From Antedon mediterranea (Eukaryota > Echinodermata > Crinoidea > Comatulida > Antedonidae): a DNA stretch of 64,000 nucleotides. The notes beneath the pieces are model-generated. The model did not search any database and was not told the origin of the DNA. It was given only the letters and a program-made list of their open reading frames with translations. The stretch spans positions 14,738,288-14,802,287 of the forward strand of contig NC_092676.1 in assembly GCF_964355755.1 (NCBI RefSeq), read 5' to 3'. This document shows positions 44,061 to 54,114 of this stretch, piece after piece. Position 1 is the stretch's first letter. Each line of letters starts with the position of its first letter. A program made the position numbers and the translations under genes.

Positions 44061-46036
44061 CGATTTTTTTTTTCGTACATAAGTTGGGGACCCCCTCATG
44101 AAACGTCACAAAACAAACATGAATAATTCATCAGTTAAATTTTCTTGTTCCGTGTGCACCCAAGCGTATAGCAACAAGAAGTGATTACACAAGCAAGTGC
44201 GGTACGATTCTGGGCCTATCTCCGCTGTTGTTGCGGCGTGCGATTTCATAGAAGAATAGCGGCGTTTTGTGTGGATTGTCGAAATAATCAGCCTTTAGTT
44301 TATGGTGTTCTTAATATAATTTATTACTAAAGAATTACGTGTTAAAATTATAGTTTCTATTAATACTATTAGGCCTAATTATTAGTCTCTAAAACCCATG
44401 TCTATTCTAGTAGTAGCTGTGTGGGTGTGTGTGACGTTTGTGTGATAGGTATGACACAATCCGAGTACTATAAGTCAGCAAAATTAAACAATAAACATTA
44501 TATTACAAAAAAATACAGGGTGTCACGAAACCTAAGACCACGAAAGCTAAGACCCCCTAAGACCTAAGATCACGAAAGCTAAGACCTAAGATTACAAATA
44601 TTTATCTTTCGCACCTGCCTTGTATTTTAACTCCCAACATTTATTCTGAATACCACACCTTAGAATTGGCACTTTTATGAAAAAGAATCACATAAAAAGT
44701 AACAAATACATTTTTAAATTGATGATTTTACAGACGTTTTTCTCGCACACAAACTGTTTGCGAATTTCGCATGACTAGCCTACAGTACAGTAGCAGTAGG
44801 CCTTCCACCATGTTCAATGTTTTTGTTTCTATGGAACGTCAAAAGAGCAAAAATTATATAGAGGGCTGAAAACTCTGTGGAGTCCATCTACAGTGTGGAT
44901 GGAACAATGTAAAATAAAAATTGTAATGATAATAATATAATCATGCAAGTACGAAGAAATAAATACTGGCAAATAAATTTTAATTTAAAAATCATGATTT
45001 GTTTCGTTTTCTTTCTGTTTTTATACTTGTACTATTATTGTTGCTCTTTTGGCGCTCCATAGAAACAAAAACATTGAGCATGGGGGGAGCTCGAGGAGTT
45101 ACAGTATACAAAGAAACATGTCTGTAAAATCATCAATTTAAAGGATTTATTTATTTGTTTTTATGCGTTTCTCCGTCTGAAAGTACTTATAAATCCTAAT
45201 TTTAAAGTGTGGTATTCAGGATAAAGTTCGTCAACAAATTTGGAGTCAAAATACAAGAAAGGCAAGTGCGTAAGAAAAACATCCTCTGAACCAACACAAT
45301 GGAGTAAATATATACCAACAAACAACCCGTCAAGTTTGTTTGTTGTAAAGAAAAAAATATACATTTACTCAACGGGCGAAAATAATGTGAGTTTATCAAT
45401 GTTTTGCGGTAGTATTTAATTATATTTATATGGTAATAAATGAAACCTACTGTGTTTAAAATTATGTATGGATAAACAAGTATTGTTTTTAAGCTGTAGT
45501 ATATCTTAGAATTTGTAATCTTAGGTCTTGGGTCTTAGCTTTCGTGATCTTAGGTCTTAGGGGGTCTTAGCTTTCGTGGTCTTAGGTTTCGTGACACCCC
45601 AAAAATACATTTTTTATTCTCGTGGGTCTAATCTTCCCATGTCATGTGTTCATATACGCGCATTTTTAAAGTTCCTTTGAGTACATGCATATTGTTTGAT
45701 AATAAAATAGCAGAATAAAAAAAATACAGTACACAAATTATACACATTCTTTATTCTTGTGGGTCTAAGCTTTCTTTGGGCTATGTCCAATGAATTACTA
45801 CTTAGTTTAATGTCTTGCCTAGCTGTCGATTAGCCTCGACTCGACACATTTTGTGTGAAGAAGAGTGCGCGAAGGCAATCACGTGAATTGACTTAGAATA
45901 TCGCAGTTGTGTAATCACTTCTTGTTGCTATACGCTTGGGTGCACACGGAACAACAAATTTAACTGATGAATTATTCATGTTTATTTTGTGACGTTTCAT
46001 GAGGGTCCCCAACTTATGTACGAAAAAAAAAAGTCG
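44061..46036. mobile_element. Long-TIR element containing a second element
   Basis: Arms of about 150 bp are inverted repeats. They start CGATTTTTTTTTTCGTACAT and include gaataattcatcagttaaat, ending near gtgattacacaa (left to 44190, right from 45905). The ends are those of the 132-bp MITE at 5542. The interior is occupied by the element at 44518-45600. No protein is recognised. Confidence 0.65.
44518..45600. mobile_element. 1083-bp nested element, 9-bp TSD, CTAAGACC subrepeats
   Basis: Begins GGGTGTCACGAAACCTAAGA and ends TCTTAGGTTTCGTGACACCC(C). Inverted ends of about 80 bp are made of CTAAGACC / CGAAAGCTAAGACC copies. The exact 9-bp direct repeat AAAAATACA flanks it (44509-44517 and 45601-45609). 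The interior contains a second inverted pair (atttaaatt...catcaatttaaa; ttttctatggcgcc type blocks) but no gene. A 9-bp duplication is compatible with MULE-type transposition. Confidence 0.75.
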
Positions 46037-46086
46037 CCACCGGCCACACATCAATAAAGCCTGGCGCCGTCGATAGGCATTCAGAT

Positions 46087-46233
46087 GTGAAAAAAAAATC
46101 CAAAGTCCTTATACGATGACGTCACACACGTACCAGCTGATTATGACGTAATGCAATTTTACCGTACCTTTAGTAGACGGAAGTCAGGATACGGTACCGT
46201 ATCTTTAGCCACGGCGATAGACAATTAATAATT
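46087..46233 (-). repeat. 155-bp inverted repeat, right member
   Basis: Inverted counterpart of 39716-39870, including GATACGGTACCGTATC. Lies 180 bp before the histone H2B read-through frame. Confidence 0.65.
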
Positions 46234-46411
46234 CCGAATAGGATTGTATTTCAAAATATTGTAGATACAGTATAATAAAATTCTATTTTAAGTCAATCAT
46301 TTTTTAATTAAAATATGACAGTAATAACTAGTACTGTTTTAAGTTGTATTGTATTTCTAATCTTTAGGCTGGTATATTTTGCAAATCCAATAGTAATATC
46401 CAAAAATAAAA

Positions 46412-46888
46412 TTACTTTAATAAATAAATCACGAAAATGAAATACAAGCTAATAAAATCTCTTTTTGAACATGTGGTGGCTCTGAAAAGAGCCGTTTGGT
46501 TTGAGATTCGGCAAATGATGTTTACTTGGAGCTGGTGTATGGTGACAGCCTTTGTACCCTCAGAGACGGCATGCTTAGCCAATTCACCAGGAAGCAATAG
46601 ACGGACAGCGGTCTGGACTTCCCTGCTAGTGATGGTAGATTTCTTGTTGTAGTGAGCAAGACGAGATGCTTCTCCTGCAATACGTTCGAAGATGTCGTTG
46701 ACGAAACTGTTCATGATTCCCATGGCTCTGCTGGAGATACCAGTGTCTGGGTGAACTTGCTTCAACACCTTGTAGATATAGATGCTGTAGCTTTCCTTTC
46801 GCTTACGTTTTCTCTTCTTGTCAGTAGTTCTTACAGCTTTAGCCTTACCGGCTTTCTTGGCAGCTTTTCCTGAAGTTTTTGGTGGCAT
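46412..46888 (-). pseudogene. Histone H2B, frameshifted at the C-terminus
   Basis: A core histone that pairs with H2A. Starts [20 protein letters not shown] (ATG at 46888) and carries the full histone fold ([54 protein letters not shown]). After SEGTKAVT a 2-nt deletion (codon ACC-A..TAC, about 46539-46541) throws the ending KYTSSK out of frame. The original stop TAA at 46522-46524 is still present but out of frame. The altered frame runs 36 codons further, through the histone stem-loop, to a stop at 46412. The normal length would be 122 residues, and here it is 158. The canonical H2B octamer ATTTGCAT lies upstream. It is either a damaged copy or a sequencing error. A longer in-frame ATG exists 13 codons upstream, but MPPK is the conserved start. 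Confidence 0.88.
46478..46493 (-). terminator. Histone 3' stem-loop (H2B)
   Basis: GGCTCTTTTCAGAGCC on the minus strand, 28 nt after the original stop, followed by the purine-rich HDE (AAAAAGAGATTT). It is now inside the frameshifted reading frame. Confidence 0.92.
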
Positions 46889-46954
46889 GATTTTCGTATT
46901 TACAATCAATACGAGTAAAGTAATCAATCAAGTGAAGATTTCAACATCGCCCAG

Positions 46955-46980
46955 TGTATTTATTGACTTCGGTATGCAAA
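46955..46980 (-). promoter_or_regulatory. H2B promoter: octamer and TATA-like box
   Basis: On the minus strand, octamer ATTTGCAT (46973-46980) is followed by the TATA-like AATAAATAC (46955-46963), about 70-90 bp before the ATG. A CCAAT (complement of attgg near 47020) lies further up. The octamer is the H2B-specific element bound by POU-domain factors. Confidence 0.75.
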
Positions 46981-47277
46981 TGAGGTTTTCCAGTTAGGCT
47001 CGCTTGTCGACGGGCATTCATTGGTTGTTGACTGCGCGCAATTTATTGAATGTTCAAAAACAAAAGTATACTTGTTCTTTCTTTGTTAACATTTGGAGGG
47101 AAGAAGACAAGTTAAATTTTTTAAAGTACAGTAGTTGTATTGTATGTACAGTATGCTTTATTTTGTACCTACCACCAATACAATGGTGTACTTTACGAAC
47201 ACAAAAGGTAGGATAACAACTGAAAATGTACCTCATAATGTGAACTATTTGGTGTCTATTGTAATCAATAATCTGAT

Positions 47278-50241
47278 TACTCTAGTAGCTAGATCAACTT
47301 TCGTATGCACTTTGAGGTCCAGAGAATTTGACTTCAGAAATTGGTTTAGGGTGGTCAAACAATCATTTTTGGCTTGGTTACACATTTTGAAAATGTGGCG
47401 AAAGGTCAAAAGGTCAGGGTCAAAGGTTATAAGATCAAACACCATTATGTCCTTAAATCTCGACAACCACTGGTCACAGCGAGGTAATTTTGGTCTCAAA
47501 TTGATCAGAAGGTATACATTCATATTCAGTCTAATGAAACATTTTAGTCGAAAATGACCGGAAATGCCATTTCTGACCTTTGACCCATAAACCAGGGCAT
47601 GTCTGTATCTCCGTAACTATTGGCCGTAGAGACTTGAATTTGGGCTCAAATTGTTCCAAATATACATTTAGTTATTTGTTACACATTTTGAACAATGTTA
47701 CAAAAGGTCAAAAGGTCAAGGCCAGGGGTTATATGAATAAACACAAATAGGTATTTGTATCTCGGCAACCACTGGTCACAGCGAGTAAATTTTGGTCTCA
47801 AAATGTTCAGAAGCTATACATTCATATTCAGTCTAATGAAACATTTTAGTAAAAAATGACCGGAAATGACATTTCTGACCTTTGACATACATACCAGGGC
47901 ATCTTCTTACCTCTGTAAGTACAGGTCGTAGAAACTTAAATTTAGTATCAAATTGTTAGAAATACACATATTTATATTCATTCTAACAGAAAATTTTGAT
48001 AAAAGATGATCATAAATACTATTAATTACTAATCTTTAAAATGAAAAACATATCTACCCAACTTATCATTAGACAGTAATGTTATGCAATAATTGATGCC
48101 TAATGATTTCATTATACTGTAGGAATTAAAACAAATCCTTTACTGTTTGTAATAATTGTAGGCCTACTTTTGCTTATAATAATGCTAGAAATTATTGTTT
48201 ACCCCCGAACATTTTAAGAATGCTAGAAGTAATTTACTGTAGTTACCCGTATAAAAGCCTCGGGCATTTATTTATTCAGGGAAGGCGTTTATTTTGTTGG
48301 GTGTAATAATTGTAACATGTATAATCAAATAAATACCCCAGATATATATATATATAAAAAATATATATATTATATAATAAGAATAATAACGGGATTAAAC
48401 CTCATTCTATCCTGGAGGAAGTACAATCATGTAATAAAAGGTATCGGAGACCACAATAATAGACCAAGTCATTGTCATTATTACGTAACACTGTTGCATA
48501 ATAGTTTTGAATGTCAACGACAAAACTTATACATATACACGTCTGTTCCCAGTGTAGATAATAAAACAATATATATTTCTGGAGATTTATTATCAATACC
48601 ACTAGAAACTTTGACATGTTTTAGGTACTGAATGCATTGAAAATAAAAGCATCAGAAGTTTATTATGATAAAATCATACTACAATACTGTACTACAGTAC
48701 ACAAGGGTGTTTTCAGGAAAGCTGGACATATTGTACAATAGTAATGAAACTATGTATTGGCATTTAAAACTATGCAAAAGATTGTTGTCAAATTGTAGTT
48801 ACAAACAAATAGATGATAGAATGAAGATCCATTATGAGTGCAATCGTGTCAGGATAATGATGTGTCATTGTTTTATATCATTTTACTGGCACCTGGAGGT
48901 GAAGATCCATTTAATGGAATCTATCACTTTTATTTTAAAAGACAGAAACATTTCGTTAAAAAGCATAAAGAGGAAAACGAATCATGTAAAGTACCTTTTA
49001 TCAGTTGAGAAACGAAATACAATTATTAATATTAGAGTATTCCTTCAAATAAACGCCACCATTCCCTCAAATAGAACACCATGTGGAATAAACATGCCAC
49101 ATGCATTTACACAATAATTGTATCACGTCAACACATTTCATTAACTACCATAATCTACAATTTACCACTTTTTGATATTAATTGTGCAGTATTTTTTCCC
49201 ATCTAGGTGGTATTTATTTGATTATACATGTTACCATATTATACCCCAAATAAAGATGCCTCCTTTCCCCCTAAAAACCATTTTGAACAATAAATGCCAG
49301 GGGCGTTTAATCGGATACATATGGCAAGTTACTTCTAGCATTCTGAAAAGAACTGTTGAGCTTGACGTTTCTATCAAAATGTCCTCGGGGACAGCAATAA
49401 CTAGTACTTGAAATTAAAACAATTTAAAGTATCAGTTATTGCATAACATTACTGTCTAAGGATAAGTTGTGTAGATATGTTTTTTGTTTGAGACATTAGT
49501 AAGAGTATTTCTGTTCATCTTTTAACCACATTTTCTATTACATTGAATGTAAATATGTATATTTCGAACAATTTGATACCAAATTTAAGTTTCTACGACC
49601 TGTACTTTATGAGATATGAAGATGCCCTGGTATGTGGGTCAAAGGTCAGAAATGGCATTTCTTATCATTTTTGACTAAAATGCCCCATTAGATGGAATAT
49701 AAATGCATGCCTTCTGAACATTTTGAGACCAAAATTGACTTGCTGCGACCAGTGGTTGCCGAGATAAAAGTACCTTTTTTATTTGTTCAAATAACCCTTG
49801 ACCTTGATCCTTTGACCTTTTGTAACATTTTTCAAAATGTGTAACAAATAACAAAACATATATTTCGAACAATTTAAAACCAAATTCAAGTGTCTACAGT
49901 AGTTACGGAGATACATACATGCCCTGGGTTGTGGGTCAAAGGTCATAAATGGCATTTCCGGTCATTTTTTACTAAAATGTCCCATTAGACTGAATATAAA
50001 TGTATACCTTCTGATTAATTTAAGACCAAAATTACCTCGTTGTGACAAGTGGTTGCTGAGATTTAAGGACATATTTATGTTTGGTCTTATGACCTTTCAC
50101 CTTGACCTTTTGACCTTTCGCCACATTTTCAAAATGTGTAACCAAGCCAAATATGATTGTTTGACCACCCTAAACCAATTTCTGAAGTCAAATTCTCTGG
50201 ACCTCAAAGTGCATACGAAAGTTGATCTAGCTACTAGAGTA
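47278..50241. mobile_element. Large fold-back element between H2B and H3
   Basis: Ends TACTCTAGTAGCTAGATC / GATCTAGCTACTAGAGTA are perfect inverted repeats with GAT outside on each side. The arms of about 0.8 kb (47278-48110 and 49430-50241) are diverged inverted copies. Each contains two to three tandem units of ~300 bp built around 'acatttctgacctttgac' and 'aaaggtcaaaaggtca'. The middle (48110-49430) has weaker inverted similarity and no recognisable gene. Confidence 0.68.
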
Positions 50242-50788
50242 GATGTCTTGTCTTGCATAACATAAATACAGTACAATACAAGTGGTTTTTCAATATGTTA
50301 TAAAATATCAAACTGAAAAAAATAATTATTTTTTAATGTAACAAAAATGTTTCATGAATCTCTGTAAATCGTTTTTAATTATGTATGAACACAGCCAGTA
50401 CATTTATTTTATTCTTATCTAGAATAGTAAATGTGCATATTTAATGTCATTCATTTAATTGTAAAAAAAATGTAATTCTCATTCTGAATACTGTATACAT
50501 TACTAGTACAGATACAATTAATTCTATGAGGTTAAAAATGAAAGGTTGTATTTTCACAAAGGCAAATAGTTTTACCGAATGAAATACAGATTAGATTATT
50601 ATAATGTACTGTTTATATACTGAATAGAATAATATGGTATTATGTTTTAGTATTACTGTACCATGGAGGAAAAAATATGGTATTACATTCCTGATGATCA
50701 AATAAAATACGAAATGTTGAATCATGGCTTGCTTATTTGGAGTTATAAAGTAGAAAAGTGCTAATTTCATCTCTTTTGTACATATGGT
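50242..50788. other. Intergenic between fold-back element and H3
   Basis: AT-rich, no gene. Next comes the H3 downstream element (50769-50782). Confidence 0.4.
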
Positions 50789-50804
50789 GGCTCTGAAAAG
50801 AGCC
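50789..50804 (-). terminator. Histone 3' stem-loop (H3)
   Basis: GGCTCTTTTCAGAGCC on the minus strand, 37 nt after the H3 stop. The HDE-like GTACAAAAGAGATG follows. Confidence 0.93.
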
Positions 50805-50841
50805 TTTTGGTTTGAGAAAACGGAGAATTGTCGTCTTACTC

Positions 50842-51255
<414 letters not shown>

Positions 51256-51300
51256 TCAACTAATAAATTGATTGATATCAAAATTGTGTAAATTCGTGTG

Positions 51301-51308
51301 TTTATAAG
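51301..51308 (-). promoter_or_regulatory. H3 TATA box
   Basis: CTTATAAA on the minus strand, 49 bp before the H3 ATG. CCAAT boxes lie at about 51340 and 51386 (agccaat on the minus strand). Confidence 0.7.
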
Positions 51309-52069
51309 GACCTTTGCAAAGGTAATTAACTACAGGCAATACGATTGGCTAGATGCAAACTTGTGTTTCTTTGTTATTCAAACAGGAATCAAGTGATTGG
51401 CTAAATTTTCCTGTTTAGAACACGTCCGCATTTTTTTTTCAATGTGGCGGGAGTTCCACAAAACTATTGTCTGATTAACATATTAACAAAACGAATTATA
51501 TTGGTTGAAATCTGTGGCTAAGAACACTTCCGTAGCTGACCAAGATATTGCGCGTTTTTAAACTGTTTTTTTTTTCCCGTTAAAATTGAACGTTTCTTTT
51601 GTCTTTTTATTTTTTAGGTGACATAATTATTTAGTTTTTCTCTTTTTTACAGAAGTAAATAACTTTATTAAAATTGCAAAATGGCCTATTAAAAGTCTGA
51701 TTTTACTCATCTTACTAATCTTCATTTTTTTGTTTGAGATGAGGTATGTTGCATTTTAGGCTTCTGCTATCTGACGATAATGTATGTATGTAATGTAATG
51801 AACCTTTGATATATCCATTTTTCTAGGCCCATATCTTTTTAAATACTGTATTATAATAGTACAGTAGTACTGTAAATAATGTTAAGTCGAGGATAAATAA
51901 TACATACTAAAAGAAAAACTGTTGCAGATGACGGTGAAAGCAAAATATTAAAATAACCCTCTTTAGAGATTTTACACATAAATTAGCGTTTTGGTGTTAT
52001 CACAGTACAGTACTGTGTTTCTATTATATTGTTACTTTGTGCTAATTCAATTTCTTTTGGACAAGTGGT
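51309..52069. other. H3-H2A intergenic region
   Basis: H3 upstream CCAAT boxes, then a partial R1-like repeat (51570-51660, cagaagtaaataacttt). Otherwise AT-rich and without a gene. From 51866 onward the sequence is also present, inverted, at the right window end. Confidence 0.5.
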
Positions 52070-52085
52070 GGCTCTGAAAAGAGCC
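52070..52085 (-). terminator. Histone 3' stem-loop (H2A, left)
   Basis: GGCTCTTTTCAGAGCC on the minus strand, 35 nt after the stop. CTTGTCCAAAAGAAATT (HDE) follows. Confidence 0.93.
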
Positions 52086-52120
52086 GTTTGGTTTGCGAAT
52101 GCGGTAAGCAGTACGATGAT

Positions 52121-52510
52121 TTACTTGGCTTTGGCCCCGGCTTTGGCCTGGGTCTTCTTTGGTAGAAGTACAGCTTGGATGTTTGGTAGTACACCTCCCT
52201 GTGCGATGGTCACACTTCCGAGAAGTCGGTTCAACTCTTCATCATTACGAATGGCAAGTTGAAGATGACGAGGGATGATTCTGCTCTTCTTGTTATCACG
52301 GGCAGCGTTGCCAGCCAACTCCAAGATTTCAGCAGTCAAGTATTCGAGTACGGCAGCCATGTAAACTGGGGCACCAGCACCGACACGGGATGCGTAGTTA
52401 CCTTTTCGCAAGAATCGGTGAACACGACCGACTGGAAACTGAAGTCCAGCACGGCTTGATCGGCTCTTGGCCTTTCCTTTAGCTTTTCCTCCTTTGCCAC
52501 GTCCAGACAT
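52121..52510 (-). CDS. H2A: Histone H2A (left arm)
   Basis: Intact 129-codon core histone H2A. N-terminus [20 protein letters not shown]. The fold carries [37 protein letters not shown] and [20 protein letters not shown]. The acidic patch is present (E in [13 protein letters not shown]). Docking segment [15 protein letters not shown] is followed by an Ala/Lys tail ([10 protein letters not shown]). The core matches echinoderm early H2A more closely than the usual protostome or vertebrate forms. Intronless, with a perfect TATA box upstream and a stem-loop downstream. Identical to the copy at 63356-63745. Confidence 0.97.
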   Translation of the reverse strand: MSGRGKGGKAKGKAKSRSSRAGLQFPVGRVHRFLRKGNYASRVGAGAPVYMAAVLEYLTAEILELAGNAARDNKKSRIIPRHLQLAIRNDEELNRLLGSVTIAQGGVLPNIQAVLLPKKTQAKAGAKAK

Positions 52511-52572
52511 ACTTGTTACTTGCTATTGTGTTTCGGTATATTCGAAAATAATGAAAATTCAACAGTACCCGG

Positions 52573-52582
52573 TATTTTATAG
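52573..52582 (-). promoter_or_regulatory. H2A TATA box (left)
   Basis: CTATAAAATA on the minus strand, about 65 bp before the ATG. CCAAT-type boxes (gattggtcac on the minus strand, near 52625) lie further upstream. Confidence 0.75.
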
Positions 52583-52659
52583 CCGCCTTTGGTTCGCATT
52601 ACGGAAATCGTGTACTGTTGTGACCAATCACAGTCGTCCGCGCTGTAGCCGGTAATCAC

Positions 52660-53607
52660 TTTTATTGTGTTGTTCTATTGGGTAGGCGTTCTTTGTTATT
52701 TTGGCGCAAATTTACAAAATATCATCACAACGGTTATATGTCACTGGTATATTTTATTCAATATATACAGTACATAAAAATACATTCATAAAATTTAGCA
52801 GCAGAAAAAAGTAACATTTTTAAGCTGAATTGCACTTTTATGATAACAGAAAAGGATTACAATAAAAAAATAAGTAACCTAATTACAAATTTAACAACGG
52901 TTAAATTCGAATTCATCGTAAAATTTTAATCTGTAAATGTGAAAAACAATGTACAGTAAATTCATAAAACAATTTGTTCATAAATGTAAGACCAGTTAAA
53001 TATCCAAAATTCAACCTGATTTCACTATACCAAAGTACATAATACTACTGTACTGTATAAGTACCTTATCGATTTTATGCTTACATAAATAATGATTAAC
53101 CTGGGTAATAAATATTAACCATATATCACCCACTGAAACAATAGTAGTAGTACAAGCATGATGTCTTCTTTTATGGAAAACACCATGCATAGCTTCTTTA
53201 AAACGTCGTATATTAAATATAAAATTGTCATAAGAGTCCAAATTGTTTTGGTTATACAGTAACAATATTATGTAGGCCAATATGAACATGAGCATCATGA
53301 TGTAATACTGTATATTGTTTGCATGGTGAAATCAAATGTTAATACAGTATACAGGGTCATCGATTCACATTGTGCAATGTTGATTCGGATATATTATACT
53401 GTAGTATACCTTTGGAAATAAATATTTAAATTCAAAAACCGCCCGGTGATGTACTGACATTTTAAATTAATTTGAGTCCGAGAGTTATTTCTCGTGTAAT
53501 TGATAGCATTATCTATGCACTGTGACGTGTGCAACAGCAAGGAAATGTGGATTGTAAGGTACAATAATGAGACACATTAGCAAACAAATCCCTTTTGTAC
53601 ATGTGGT
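52660..53607. other. H2A-H4 spacer (left)
   Basis: No gene. AT-rich, with many short 'tactgta' words. The 95-codon frame at 53011-53298 has no family features and is mirrored in the right arm only because of the duplication. Confidence 0.5.
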
Positions 53608-53623
53608 GGCTCTGAAAAGAGCC
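53608..53623 (-). terminator. Histone 3' stem-loop (H4, left)
   Basis: GGCTCTTTTCAGAGCC on the minus strand, 34 nt after the H4 stop. GTACAAAAGGGATTTG (HDE-like) follows. Confidence 0.93.
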
Positions 53624-53657
53624 GTTTGGTTTGAAATTGATTGAACTGTATAACTGC

Positions 53658-54008
<351 letters not shown>

Positions 54009-54030
54009 CTAACCGTTTTGAAAATAGACG

Positions 54031-54040
54031 TATTTATAGA
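54031..54040 (-). promoter_or_regulatory. H4 TATA box (left)
   Basis: TCTATAAATA on the minus strand, 62 bp upstream of the H4 ATG. Confidence 0.75.
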
Positions 54041-54114
54041 GCAAATGCGGACGTGAATTTAGACTGCTCTACCTGACCTTAGTACCGAAACGCAATTAGC
54101 CTTTGTATTTGGTT

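Noticed and set aside
48665-49117. 150-codon frame in the H2B-H3 fold-back element
   Set aside because: No recognisable domain, transposase signature or conserved motif. It lies in the non-repetitive core and could be the relic of a transposase, but nothing supports that.
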